In this document: piece after piece, positions 50,501 through 63,036 of the stretch
Numbering within the stretch: the stretch's first letter is position 1
How the letters are laid out: each line of letters begins with the position of its first letter
From: Strigops habroptila
Taxonomy: Eukaryota; Chordata; Aves; Psittaciformes; Psittacidae
Direction of reading: 5' to 3'
Assembly: GCF_004027225.2 (NCBI RefSeq)
Contig: NC_046358.1
Location: forward strand, 64,217,528 to 64,281,527
DNA: 64,000 bases
Notes under the pieces: model-generated
What the model was told of the DNA's origin: nothing
Databases searched by the model: none
Seen by the model: the letters and a program-made list of their open reading frames with translations, nothing else
Translations under genes and position numbers: made by a program

Positions 50501-53500
50501 ACTGATCACCTCTGGACCTCCACACTTGTTTTAAGGTGCTGTTTGGTTTGGTATCTAATGTCTGAGAACAACCTGGGCAGAACTGTGTGCTGGCTGTAAA
50601 GTCTCAGGCAACCCACAGAGTATCTAAGAGATGTTCTACTGGGGATGAACTTGGGGATGTGGGATGGGGAGGGCAGGACTGCAAACAGAGCTTAATTGGG
50701 ATGTTTACACAGCTTCAAGCCTCCAGTAATCACTTTTAAGCTGCCCATATAGTCATTGGTTTCCTCAGCAAGTTGTCTGCTCATTAAAAAGAAAAGAGCA
50801 ATGCAGAGACTCGGGATCCCAGCCCTGCTCCATTTTACTCACAGCCCTTTGCTTCCACAATACATCTTGACTTTACAACTCCACCAGGCAGCTGGGAAAT
50901 GACGTGCTGCTCTGCCTGCCCCGTCCCCTTGCCCCAGCACCGGCCCCGCTCTCACCACACTCATCCCAGGCAACGAAAACCCCAACTCCATTCATCTGAT
51001 CACCAAAAGAGCTTTTGCCCCTTATTTCCTGTAACTAATCCTGCGCATACAACTCCATTACAGCACAGCAGCACCCTGCTCCACCCCCTGTTCCTGCCAC
51101 ACACAGTGCAGCTGTGAAGAACAGAGAATTCCGATGCCAGCACATCCTCCTGGCACTGGGAAGCCACAGCTCCACACCCACCTCCTGCTCCTGGAGCTTC
51201 TCCCCGCGGCCCGGTCAGCGGCTGCTCACCACAGCCCAGCCCACAGGAGCTGTTGGGATTTCATTCTAAACACAACCACAGCACAGAAGGCTGAAGCATT
51301 TCAAACTGTGAGTAGTTACGTTCTAAAGACAAAGTATCTTTTAGCGTATTGACTGCTTTGCTCTACTTTTTTTGGTTGCCTTGGCTTAGGAGTCTTTTCT
51401 ATAAATCACTTTCATGGTATTACCAGCTTCATGAATTCATTTGTCTTTGCTCAAAGCATCATTGCCTGTGTTTGTATCACGTGGCTGTTCAACGCACATG
51501 TTTCTCCTGCACGCTCCTCTGGTAACTTAAACTGCCCAATGACGTCAGATTTCCATCACTAAGGAACATCAGTTTTATTTGATTTCGGCTCCACATTTCT
51601 CTTACGCAGAAAGCCAAAAGAATGTCTGTAGCCTAAAATATTCAGTGATGTCCCATTACATATTTGATAATGGCTTTCCAGTTTGTGAACTGTTACCTCT
51701 TCTTTGCATCTGGTGCTAGGCTGAGCTTAATAAACCAGTTATTTTTGCTATAGGCAGTACTCTTGTATCATAAAAAAATAAAGAAATCTCATTCTGGAGT
51801 TACTGCTTACTTTGACATAACGCTTTGTTTTCCTTTTGGTTCTCTCTCTCCCATTTGCAAGTTTGACATTATGATTTCTTTTGCCTCATTTACTGAACAT
51901 CACCTCGTATAGAGAGAACATTCCATTAACCAGGATCGTTTTTTATTACACTAACTCTGCAATTCTTTTGTCCATTTCTGAACTCCCTGAGCAGCTTCAT
52001 TCAAGCTCCTCACCCTGTTCTTCTTTTAAGCTATCACAAATCATTTATCTTTTTAAAATAAAAATCTGATAATCACACAGGCCAATCGCACATCACCAAG
52101 TTTTACATTTACTGCTTTGCTGATCACTTTATTTCACTTTGATTACACTTGTTGAAAGATACTTTGGGGATGGGATGGATTTTCTGACTTGAAAATGTTT
52201 CTGCACTGCACTTTTATGATACGCTGTGGTGCACAGTTAGACCACACCATGACTTATTTGGTACTGTGCTAGATGACTAGTTTCTCTGCCTTAGGGCAAG
52301 CACTATGAACTTGGCACTGCTACATTACTATAGCATTCCCTAATGGAAACCAGAATTGCTAAATGTATACACTGTTGTATTTGGCTTCTCAGTGACAAAG
52401 GTTTCATGTGTTTCTCTTTAGGCTCTTTCTTGTTTTCTAGGGCTTTGCGGGGAGGGTCTGCCCTCACTTTTTGTTTCGTTTCTGTTTACACTCAGGCACA
52501 AGATTTGTTCACTTTTTGGTATAAATTCAGAGCAAAACCACTTAAAGGAAAGTAGGTCAGCACAAGCACCGCATTTCACTCCTTTCCAAACACAGACCTG
52601 TCTCCAGCATCAGCTGCCTCCCAAAAGCTCTCAGATTCCCATAAAGGGAATTAGGTATCTCCAGCCCATTCTTCTCAATGAAGGCTCATTCAGTCTTGGC
52701 ACACTGAGCTTAGCCTGGACCAGGAATATCCATCTTTTAGACCAGCAACTGCCCTGTGGCCCCTCCTGAAGTTGCCCCAATGCTGCCTTCCTTGGAGGGC
52801 AGCTGGGCTCATGGTCCCAGCTCAGCCTGCAGCCTACGCTGCAGACACAAGGGAAAAGCACACACCATAGATCAGCTTCTTATCCTGCCTAAACCCTCTC
52901 TACAGAGATTTTAGCTACTTGGGCATCTGCCTTTCTAGTGGCCTCTGTGGCCCAGGGCAGGTGGAGTTGTACTGGCAGCAATAACACAAGTTCAGCACTG
53001 AAAAACCAGGATCACTGAAAAATGTCCATTTTCAGAACCACGTTTTTCTAAAGCTTAACTCTTAATTTTAGCAGAGCTGCGGTGTAATTTTTGAACATGT
53101 GGGACTGACATTTCTCATTGCTACCCTTGTAGTAGATCAGGTCACCCGAAATAGACGGCATACATTTACTTTCACTTGAAATAGTATTACTCACACTAGA
53201 CAAGCTTGCTCTGTAAATAATATCTCAAACATTGACAAAGTGTCACAGGATGAGGTGGCTATGCAGAGGTGAAAAGGTCATCAGGGATAAGGTCTTTTTG
53301 CCCCAATTGTAAAGGATATAGATGTGCACATCATAATCCCATATAGCTTACAGAAATGCTTTAATTCAGGAAGAGAAATAGCTTTGAACTTTCACACTGA
53401 GCAACACTTAGACAATGAAAACCTTCAGCTTAATTCCTCTGAACTTTGCAGGCATATAGAACTGCAGCCAACATTTGGGATTCACACCATCCTGCATGTC

Positions 53501-55760
53501 CCTCAATACTTCCTGGTGATGCCTGAAGTTTTGCTAAGGATTGATGCAAGACTGCTACTGACTATAGTCTCACCGGTCCTTCCCCTCTTATGGATCTGCC
53601 AACTTGGCTGCAGACACAGCCATGTTCCTGGTTTACCAAATGCACTTCCAGATACTGCTGAGGCAGCTCTGAGTACTTCAGGCAGAAAGGACATGGCATG
53701 GACCATGCTCAGGGACAGTCTGAAGTCATTCTGTCCAATGGCAGAGATACAGCTCCCTTGTTCCCTAACACAGTAAATACTTCAGTGAGGGGTCATTTAA
53801 AACCAGGGGCTGCCTCCTGCAACCCTCCACCACAGCCACCACTGGGACACATCCCATCACGGCTACCCTCAGCACATCACCTGGAGCACCTACCTCCTCC
53901 CACCACCGCAGTGGTGCTCGTGCAGGAGAGAGAAGCCAAAGCAGCAGTTGAACAGTATCTTGTCTCAGCTCTCCAAAGCCTTTCTGTGCTGTGCCAGTAG
54001 GAAAAAAGAGAAATATGGCCAAAGTGCATTGCCCAGGACCATACAAGAGATACTTGCTTCTGATTTTGGGAAAGTCCTGGGGGCAATCCCATGGGAGTTT
54101 CTAACAAATACTGGGTTTGTATGAAAACCTGCTCATCAGGATGACTTCATGCAGCAGTTATAGCTAGTTCTCAAAGCTGTCTTCTACCCTACAAATCACA
54201 GAATAAATGTGTTTGAGGAAGGAGTGAACTCATAAGCTAGTAATTTAATACAAATGTGAGTAAATGGCCAAACCTGTGGTCAGGCTGAAAAATCACCTCT
54301 ACAGCTGCACATATACTTTTAATATACATATTCAGTTTTCCTTAACCCTTATTTTAACATGTAAGAGTTTACCCTTAAAGTTAGTGCTTACCTGAACATA
54401 CCTCAGTGATTCTCTGAGCCTAACTCCAGAGACACTGAGCAAAGAAATGCCTACTTGGAGTCTAAAGGCACAAGAGTGACAAAGCCCACACATTCTAGCA
54501 CCCGGATAAGAACTGTGCATAGCGTTCAGGTAGGAAAACAAATCTGCATATTTAATACTGAAGTGTGCAAAATGGGATCTGTCAAAACTACTATAAAGGA
54601 GCACTGCATGAAGTCAAATATATTTGTAATTCTTGTGACAGGAAAAGTCGATTTAATCAAGCAGCAATCAATCAACTGCATTATCAGAAAACAGGATTTT
54701 TTAACCATGGTTTAATTTCAGGATAAGTTCCTGGTCTCTGCTTTGTGTTTGAGTGATGGTATGAACTGCTGCAGAACCTCTAAGCCTCTCTTCACTGAAG
54801 TGCCTGGTGGATCTACATGTGTACACATATAACCACACAGGCATTTGACAATAAAGAGCTTTGGAATAGGTAAGTATGTTCTGGTACACGGATGACATGA
54901 CTAGTTTTTTGAAAGTAACCACAGAATAGAGAACGGCAACCAAAAGCCATTCCAAAACCAAAACCAAAAATCAGAGAGTTTGTGTATCTATTGCTGTATT
55001 ACAACTTGTAAAACCACTGGCTGTAGCCCCAGTCCATCCAAACACAAGCGAGCTGGCTCGGTAACTCCGGGCCTTTCCCAAGGTGGCTTCTCCCCACCAC
55101 AGCAGATGCACAGACAAGAACAAAGGTGGAACTGCTCCTGATCCTGTCGTAGCTACTTCAGTCTCAAAGAGAACATGATGAGGCTTGCTTCCAAACACGC
55201 TCGATCCCAAACCAACCACTTAAATAAAACAATCTCAGGTACAAATTTCGGAAGAAAAACAATTCCAGTGTGAGGCACTGCTGAAGAAAAATTATGCGGC
55301 TCCAGCCAGAACCCACTCGTCAGAAGTCAGCACATCCCTCACCCTGCTCAGCTGAAGCAGCAGGAAAGAAAGCAAAGAATTTAAAGGACACAGGTATGGG
55401 TTGAGGACCTTTCTTTTGTTTTGACTGGCCACCATGATTTTTGACATCATGTGCCACAAATTGTGAATCTCCTAGTGACGGCTGCATTAAAACCCCTGAA
55501 TTTGACTCTTCTCATCAGCATCTGGCTATACACCTTCCTCAGGTATACCTAACCCTGCATAAGCACGACTGTTCACTGGCATCTAGTAGCAAGAAATACC
55601 CCTCTTAGCACCTGCAAGTAGTATGTGCAGATTACAAGCCATACAAGCACTTTACTAACACCTCTCTGAGGTCGATGATCATCTGAAACACAATTATTGC
55701 TGATTTCTACCAGTAAAGGAGAAGAACTGAATATGAAGCATCCAGACACCCCAGGTTGGA

Positions 55761-55790
55761 TTTTTCTTTTTTTTTTTTTTTTTTTTTTTA
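55761..55790 (-). repeat. poly-T tract (poly-A on the minus strand)
   Basis: About 29 bases, T except for one C. I see no recognisable retrocopy next to it on the minus strand. Confidence 0.95.
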
Positions 55791-56710
55791 AATTTATACC
55801 CTATAAGTGCTTCTGACACCAGTTTAAATTTTGGTGAGTGCCAAAGATCCTCCTTAAGAGGAACAGCAGCTTGTTGGCAGGTAGGTATGATGGCAGAATA
55901 TGCTCCCGAAACAATTCTGTCTTACCACAACACTCACTTCAAATTTGTCATCAAATTGTATCATGGGGCCCTTTGAAAATCACTTCATTAATGATGACTA
56001 TGTAAGTACCATGAAGTGTGAGACATTCTTATACTGCTCGTAGGAGTTATGTTTTAATTTTATTATAATCTACTCCACCATTGTGTAATCACTCCTGACA
56101 CTTCACCTTTTGCTTTGTAAAACATTATTGTCTGCCACAGGAAAACACCCCAAACAAACCCAAAGATGATATTTTGTCATTGGGATCTGATTGAAAAGAT
56201 GTTATTAATTAACTGTTGTGCACAGTTATACTTGGAAACTCATGACAGCTCTTGGGAGATCTATTACTGCAGACAGTTGTTACTTAGGTCTCTGAGACAA
56301 CATAGAGACACTAATAAATCTCCCACACATTCCTGTGAATTAGGCAGATATTAGTCAGCATTTGTGAGGAATAACTTGGATTTTTTTGGCCTTTAATAGT
56401 GACTAGTATGGCTCAGTGTGGTCCAGGACACTAGGAGCCCCTATAAAGGAACAGTTGCACTTGCTTTATCTCAGGAGGTGAATTTGCAACTACACAGGGA
56501 GCAGAAATGAGAAGTGGCTTCCCCCACAAGACCCCAGTACAATGCTCTGGTTTAGTGCCTATGCTGAGCATTTTGCCAGAAGTAAGAGGCAAAGACATTT
56601 TAACAGAAGTGGAATTCTCATTTTCTCTTTCTCACTCATTTATTTTTTGTCATCAGAAGTGTTAGATGCAGGGAAAATATTCCTGTACAGGATAAATAAG
56701 TAGGAACAGC

Positions 56711-56750
56711 TACAACATTCCAACTGCTTACAACATTCCAACTGCTTACA
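56711..56750. repeat. two-copy 18-bp tandem repeat
   Basis: tacaacattccaactgct occurs twice in immediate succession without mismatch. Confidence 0.95.
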
Positions 56751-57850
56751 GTGAAAGTTTTGACCAAGTCCCTTAACTAAGAGCAAGTTTCCTTTCACAG
56801 AGTGATGTTGGTAGTTCCCCTCACATTATCATTATTGTTGTTCTCTTCTGAGCAGAGGTCTGTCTCACAAAGAGGAAATCTTTCAGAAATTATTATAGTA
56901 AACTGGATTATTATCTTTTTCCCCAGCATTTTCACTGCAGTGCCCATAGATTTATATGGAATAGGGAATTTTATCAAGAAAGAGGTCTTCAAAGTTCTTA
57001 CCTTGGTCACAGAGGAACATAGTGAGTTAGCTTTTCCTCCTCAATGTGCTCTTTAAGCTGGGCTGTGGCTTCTGAATACTCTGCAGGTAAATGTGATGTG
57101 ATTAGTGATCAAACTGCTTCTTAAGGAAGAGTTCATCACAGTCAGGGGAACTGCTTAAAATGCAACAGAAACAAACAGGTCTGTGTCAATATTTGCACTT
57201 TGTGTAAACAATTCAAGCTGTATCACTCTGGAGATAATGACACATAATGCTGTGTAAAATGCTCTGAAAGGGGTTTACTGAATTAATCTGCATTTGAGTT
57301 CTGCAAGAAAATTGGTCTGTGTGGTGATAAAATGTGAACTTCTGTGCTCCTGCTGAGCATGATCCTAGCAAGGGCTGGAGCTTCCAGAAAGCGTCATGGG
57401 AAAGGGCTTTGCTACTACAAAGTACATGGGATAAGAATGATTTTCAGACCCTGCACTGTCTTTAATCCCATTCACAGAGCTTCAGGAATTGGTGTATGTG
57501 ACACACAGGAATTTTGTCTGAGTAAGTATAAATGAAGCATTTCTTACAACTCTGGCACTACATCTCCAGGCATACACTCTTTCTCCTTTTAGGAACATCC
57601 GGAGTTCAAGTCTGGAAAGGACAGTGATTAGTGTTTGAAAACTCAGCTAATAACACTAAGGGAAAGCAATCTGTACATAGGAGTTTATTTAGATGCCCGC
57701 AAGTTTTAAATCATTCCCCTTTATATCTCAGCCCACTGGATCTCTCATCCAACCGAATTACCATTGGGTTTTACAATGTGAAATACAAAATGAGCTGACA
57801 TTATGATTTACAAACATCCTTTGAGTATCATATAAAACACAACTATTTCC

Positions 57851-57856
57851 TTTATT
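57851..57856 (-). terminator. candidate distal polyadenylation signal AATAAA (NELL2)
   Basis: The forward strand reads tttatt, so the minus strand reads AATAAA. This is the first canonical hexamer after the NELL2 stop, about 1.71 kb away. It is followed by a T- and GT-containing stretch (gtgttttatatg, then gatgtttgtaaatc) within 10-40 nt, a plausible downstream element. A further AATAAA occurs at 57684-57689. Confidence 0.38.
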
Positions 57857-58891
57857 ATACAATCATTAGGGCAATGCAAATATAGTCAATACATGAGTAG
57901 CTGAAATTGATGGGGCATTTTAAGAAAATAAATTTACCTTTACCACACAAACCTGTTGGATAAAACAAATCCTGTTTAAAGAATGGGAATGAAGTTGTCT
58001 GAATGATTGAAAGGAATGTTTATATTCTTTTGTCACTGTCCCCGATAAGAAACATAATAGTACTTCATACAAAAGATGACTAATGTCACTGTATAGTCAC
58101 ACTTCATTCTTATTAATCAATTTCACATTTTCTGCATGGAAAAACTCACAAATGTACTTCCCAAACTGTAGTCACTATACTCGTTTCTGTACTTTTCCAT
58201 ATACTCAGTGTGTTTAATTAAATAAATAAAAAGCAAAAAACACTACACGAATCAGCAGAACAAAACACAAAAGCACATTAAAAAGGTGACATTTAAGCTG
58301 CAGATGCCATCGTTGGAGAAATACATTCTTGTTCTAACACCACAAACTTTCCAGCCTCATGACAAAAACAGGCATTAGCTGAAGCGAATCCAAACTCTAA
58401 CCTCGATGCAGGGCTACGAGTTTTAATTTGTATTTCTGTCTAAACTTAGGTACCCCACAACACTGCGGGTAAATTTAAAACCAAGTATTTTTGAATGTCA
58501 ACATATGACCAGAGAAAATCTGTTTCTGAGCTGTGAATGGGGTAATAAAGTTATCAAGCGTTAAGGTCTCCTGTCTTGCATGTTGCTGGTGTAGATGCTT
58601 CTGCACTTTGTCATTAGGGCAGCAGTACCTGAGAATGGCAGACATCATTATTACTGTGAATACAAGAAAGGAAAAACCCTGAACTCACCAATGACGTTAC
58701 AATTGAAAGCAAATTCTAACCTACTCAATTTAAATTAGATCACCTTAACGGTCTCTGGCTGTTTTATCACTGCACAATCTAGAGGGATTACATCCTCTTC
58801 TAGAACTTGCAGTTTCTCTTGCAAAACAGAACACTGACAATGACTGGTGATTCCTTCCTGAACATGTGTTGAATTGGCAGTGGAATGTGGT

Positions 58892-58897
58892 TTTAAT
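58892..58897 (-). terminator. candidate proximal polyadenylation signal ATTAAA (NELL2)
   Basis: The forward strand reads tttaat, so the minus strand reads ATTAAA, the commonest variant hexamer. It lies about 670 nt past the NELL2 stop. A GT-rich stretch (gtgttctgttttg on the minus strand, near 58820-58835) follows roughly 60 nt downstream, rather far for an ideal downstream element. It is one of three candidates. Confidence 0.3.
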
Positions 58898-59567
58898 TCT
58901 ATTTCTCACTCCAGGAGTCTTGCTGCTGCTCTGCACATTTGGAGAAGAAAGTGCCTTTTTTGCCATGAAGTTCATGGCATTGAATTTTATAATTTTTTAA
59001 GACAGACTTATTTTGATTACTTCCATTCTGTCCAATCACATATACCTTTGACTGCTTTAAAAGGTTGGACAGCTGTGAAATATAAGTACTATGCAATTTG
59101 ACTGTACATACATACATATTTTCATAAATACATCTGACAGGGACCTTGGAACCAAGTATGTGATATCATGGGACAAAATCACAACAGGATGTCTTATTTG
59201 TAAAATCTAGATGCAAAGTAAGAAGAGTTGAATTCTAGCATGTTGTCAATACATAAATTAAACAAAAAATACAGCAGTAGTTTACCCATGAAATAATTTA
59301 AACGTATTTGCAAATTTCTTGACAGGAGAAGTGTGTCATTTACAACACTGAAAACTGTAACAACCACTGACTTGTATGCGCTGTACTGTAAGTCACCCAG
59401 ACAAGGCTGGAGAGGATGAGCATAGTGGTAGGTCCCAAAGGCAACTCCCAAACATCTTCCTTGAGCGGAGACTTTGGTAACTGTCTGTTGTACAAAACAC
59501 CAACGCACACAACTTCATTTCAGGTGGTCACTTCCTCGATCCCCCTCTCGGCACAGTCCTGCCTATG

Positions 59568-59618
59568 TCAGTTATTGTTGAGACACTCTAAATCCACCGA
59601 GCAGCAGACATTCCCATT
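59568..59618 (-). CDS. NELL2: NELL2 terminal coding exon with stop codon
   Basis: This is the short last coding part, too small to stand out as an open frame. After a good acceptor (tttgtctgtgcag) the minus strand reads in phase 0 as NGNVCCSVDLECLNNN and then TGA. The mammalian end, as I recall it, is NGRVCCSVDFECLQNN, so length, the CC pair, SVD-EC and the asparagine-rich end are conserved, with three substitutions. It completes the last VWC-like cysteine cluster begun in the 60888-61112 exon, 1269 bp upstream in transcript order. The coding part is 16 codons plus the stop. The stop codon is followed directly by untranslated sequence continuing toward lower coordinates. It was found by searching for the expected C-terminus, so the match is not independent of that expectation. 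The correct phase, acceptor and stop support it strongly. Confidence 0.92.
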   Translation of the reverse strand, partial: NGNVCCSVDLECLNNN

Positions 59619-60887
59619 CTGCACAGACAAACAAGCAGCTGTTAATCACCACACAGAACAAGTAACAGAGAGCAAAGGGGTTGGTGGCATGCAGGGATAG
59701 ATGCATCTTGGACACATCTACCACTGAAGCCAATATCCCAAGGTTTTCCTCATTGGTCCCAACAGGGGTGGCTTTTGGAGAAGGCTGACTTTGCCAAATA
59801 GCACTGAACTAGCCTGAACTACATGTGAACTAGAAACCTGGGTGTGAAAGACCCACTGGTCCCTATAATAAAATACAGCACTGTGATGGCAACAGAGATG
59901 ATTGGATTTTTCTCCCATGTAAGAACATTAATGGAGAGAGAGAGTTTTGATGCAATCCATGCAGGGAAGCTCTCTGCTTGTCTGAAATAAGCAGATAGTT
60001 CAGTTCTTGATTTATGGCAGATAGGTATGGAGGGAAAAAACACCATACAGCTTTGGAGTTTAATCCACTGTTAAATATCTTTCTGCAACATCTAGGCACT
60101 TCCAAAACTATCTTGTGTAATAAGAAAACTCTGCCAAGCACCCAGACCCAAATGGGCAAATGTTTTTCCCTTTTTTTTTTTTAAATCTAACAGAAACCAG
60201 TAGGAAAAACACTGAAGAATTGCAGAAAAGCTGCCTTCAATAATTTAAAGCCCTGGAGAAACAGCTTGGTTTCCCACAGGGATCACAAGAACATTTTAGA
60301 TAACACAAACCAACATTTTCATCATTCTGATATTAGCGCAGCGGGGTCATCACTGCACAGAGCAAGGGAGTCAGCCTGCACTTCTGCACTGAGCCATGGG
60401 ATTAAATACACCTGCATGAGACCAGGGAGCAGAAACTGTGACATCCCCCTCCCATTGCTGCTGGGCAAGAGCCTCCATCTCTGAGCTGCAATGCAATTCT
60501 ACTTGTGTCCTTCCTGGGGAAACGTTCATTAGCGCTTTTGCCTCTGCTCACCCGCTCTGTAATACACATTGTCATGAACATCCACATTAGGCAGGTATTA
60601 AAATATTCGCCTAGCTTGACACTGGGAATGCCTAAAGGGCTCTCTAACAGAACGTCTGGAAGCTGCAGTAGGATATAACACATCTGCACCCAGCATTCCC
60701 AACAAGCACAGAACTGTTTTGTTTCTACCCTGCACAACACTAAAGGTGTGGAGTTTTCAGTAGGCTTCTGCCCTCGTCTCTCATTTACTTCCCTGAGATC
60801 TGAATGGGAGCTTCCAAGGGCAGAAAGTGATCTTGATTTGATGCAGCAACATACATTTCTATTCCCATTCTACCTTGCCCATCATAC
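59619..60887 (-). other. last NELL2 intron
   Basis: This 1269-bp intron separates the penultimate and terminal exons. The donor is gtatga and the acceptor ends tctgtgcag. It holds a T-run on the forward strand near 60170-60181. I see no recognisable mobile element. Overlapping short frames on both strands here are chance. Confidence 0.85.
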
Positions 60888-61112
60888 CTTGCATTTGCAG
60901 GTTGTACAAGGAGATCCCACCATTGTCCATACAGCGCCACTAAGCCTTGTGATCCCATAGTCATCCAGACAGGTCTTCCTGATGTCGTAGGTGATGTTGT
61001 CAGCCAGACAGGGGTCACTGACGCAATGGGGACAGCACTCTCCTTCCGAGATGGCTGTGTATTCGCAGTTGAGTTTTGGGCACAGGAGAGGCCAACAATC
61101 CACCTCTCCTTC
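60888..61112 (-). CDS. NELL2: NELL2 penultimate exon, C-terminal VWC segment
   Basis: This exon encodes 75 residues, from EGEVDCWPLLCPKLNCEY to GSPCTTCKCK. It follows the 62860-63036 exon across a 1747-bp intron. The segment contains CCPHC, the WCPL-type start of a VWC module, and 13 cysteines at exon residues 6, 11, 16, 26, 27, 30, 35, 48, 69, 72 and 74 among others. There is one N-glycosylation sequon (NIT at exon residues 39-41). The acceptor is tttttacag before GAAGGA and the donor is AAG followed by gtatga. The length is 225 nt with phase 0 borders, matching the 75-residue block I recall from mammalian NELL2. The segment RKTCLDDYGITRLSG differs from the mammalian form by a few conservative changes. 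The product is extracellular. I see no frameshift or in-frame stop. Confidence 0.96.
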
Positions 61113-62859
61113 CTGTAAAAATTGAAGCAAAGCTCATTCCGTTTGTTGCCACTTATTAGCAAGCACAAATTTTTGCATCTCGTTGAATAGAAAAGTTTTA
61201 TTTTCCTGAAATTGGAATAAACTTAATGGATCAGCTCTCAGTTTGGCAGATCAGAGAAATGCCTGTTTGAATACTCAGCTGAAGTTTCCCAAGTGTAGTA
61301 GACCATCATTCGGGTGTTTCTTGACTAAACACCACCGCCATCTTCAATGTAGCAGGAGAAACTGAGTTCTTTGGGGTTTTTAAAGGCAGCATTAAATACT
61401 GGGTTCCAATATTTCCCATAAACTATGATTTTTGCAGCGATTGCCTTGCAGACTCATGCACTGTCTCTAAGCCTGGCCACTTGAACATCTCTGCAGGATC
61501 ACAGCAACTGTTTAAACACAAAAATAACACTGTAGATAGATGGAGGTTGGTACATTTGAGAAGGACTGAACACCCATCTAACTAGCAACAGCTAAAATTG
61601 ATTTTACTGTCAACTCCTAAAGCAACTGTTAGAGCAATACCAGTTCTGTTCCACTGAGTCATTGTATTTTATTATTTAGCTTTGTAAAAAAAAAATCAAT
61701 CCAAACTGTTTAGTAGGTAGAAACCTGGAGGACAAACAGTCATCAGGTCACTTCCATAGAGAATTGCTCTGTGTGTCTAAACTTAACCTGCAAAGGCCTG
61801 TAATAACTTGCATTATGCCTCAGATGCATTCACTGCATCAGCAAGTGCTTCATCAAGCACTAAAGCTATTGGTAACACCACATACAGAACCTTACACGCA
61901 GGTAAGGGCATTTAGGGCATTGCTGTCTTTTAGCTCTATATGTTAACCCAATCATAAAATGAAGCAAAGAACTGCTAGCCACAAACTCAGTATCCCTTGT
62001 AAAACATGTCACATCTAATATCTGCTATTGCTGCTGGCTGCAAATGTTTCTTTGCTGTACTTCTGCAGACATGAACAAAAATCTTAGGAGAATACAAAGC
62101 AACACTTCCTGCTGTACATCACAGATAATTATCTCTTCACAGTAACTTAGCTTTGAATGTAATTTGTTTCCTGATGCTCAGACACCTCTTGATTAAAATC
62201 ATATACAAAGATTATGTTATACAGACAGCTATAAATGGAAAACTGATAATTTTAATGAAGTTCACTGCTGCACTAATTAGTATATCTGTGCAAAACTTCA
62301 AGCTTTAGGGAAATAATCTCCAGTGCCTAATGAGAAAATAAATGTTCTTTATTTTGCATGTTTGTCTAGGAATTTCAGTTTTCTTTATCCTTCTACTTTT
62401 GGTTAATTTTTGCTAATTCATTACATGGCACTGGCACTCCATTCTTCCAGCATTTGCTGATAGAAAAAAGAACTGCACTGTGCATTTTGCTATCACTAAG
62501 TGACGTAATTCAAACTGAAACTCCTCCAGCCAAATCTATCACGTGTGAAAAAAAAATAAATTTAAAAAGCCATTTGAAGATCAGACAACCTTATAAAAGC
62601 TCTCAAAAGCAGACTACTGCTGAAGTTAATACAGCGTCAAGGTGACCAACCTTTTGTCAAGCTTTTATTTTGTTCATTAGAGCTATTCAGCAGTAGAAGG
62701 AAAACTGATTGTGCAGCTTTCAGTTCTGGAAATGCCTCATCATCATCCCCAGTCTGAAAAGCAGGTGAAGACAGACCCCAAAGCCTGCTTCCAGGTTTGC
62801 TTTACTAAACATCATAACCCGTGTTATTGTTGCTCCCTTCGGAAATGCTTCACTCGTAC
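61113..62859 (-). other. NELL2 intron between the two VWC exons
   Basis: This 1747-bp intron has a gtacga donor at its high-coordinate end and a tttttacag acceptor at its low-coordinate end. It is AT-rich with short A runs (for example near 61686). I recognise no transposon, RNA gene or coding exon in it. Confidence 0.85.
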
Positions 62860-63036
62860 CAGGCATCGGCACTGCTGGCAGCTGTAGGTCCAGTTGTCCC
62901 CACTGCGGTAGAGCTTGTGCCCCGTCTGGTCGAGGCACTGGCTAGTGACGCGGGTGTCACACTCCGGGCAGCAGAAGAGATCAGCGCTGGGGTTCCTGCA
63001 GTCGCAGGCTGTCCTCCGGCAGAAAATCCTCCCATC
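62860..63036 (-). CDS. NELL2: NELL2 internal exon, VWC-domain segment
   Basis: This exon encodes 59 residues of NELL2, a secreted, multidomain neural glycoprotein (thrombospondin-N/laminin-G-like domain, VWC domains, EGF repeats, VWC domains) that binds Robo3 and acts in axon guidance. The translation starts DGRIFCRRTACDC and ends SCQQCRCL. It has the VWC cysteine pattern: cysteines at exon residues 6, 11, 13, 22, 23, 26, 34, 53, 56 and 58, including the CCPEC motif. It agrees closely with my memory of the mammalian protein. The exon is exactly 177 nt, phase 0 at both ends. The acceptor reads tccttgcag before GATGGG and the donor reads CTG then gtacga. The open frame continues a few codons past each border, but those residues are intronic. 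NELL1 is the alternative; residues such as NPSADLFCCPECDTRVTSQ favour NELL2. Confidence 0.96.

Larger units (their letters stand above)
47572..57834. other. intergenic, 3' flank of NELL2
   Basis: About 10 kb downstream of NELL2 with no supported gene. It holds the poly-T tract (55761) and an 18-bp tandem repeat (56711). The 150-codon plus frame at 53324-53776 overlaps a minus frame and resembles nothing known. Alternative longer NELL2 3' ends using the AATAAA at 57684 would fall just inside this stretch. Confidence 0.6.
57835..59567 (-). other. NELL2: NELL2 3' untranslated region (approximate extent)
   Basis: This stretch follows the NELL2 stop codon and has no coding frame of its own. Its far end is inferred. 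The first acceptable hexamer on the minus strand is ATTAAA at 58892-58897, which gives a UTR of about 0.7 kb. The first canonical AATAAA is at 57851-57856, giving about 1.73 kb, and another lies at 57684-57689. The boundary drawn here uses the 57851 signal. The region is AT-rich and free of recognisable transposon sequence, as expected for a UTR, but only transcript data would fix the end. Confidence 0.45.

Noticed and set aside
53324-53776. 150-codon plus-strand open frame
   Set aside because: It overlaps a minus-strand frame of similar quality and shows no domain or repeat of a known protein. In about 58 kb of non-coding DNA a few frames of this size are expected.
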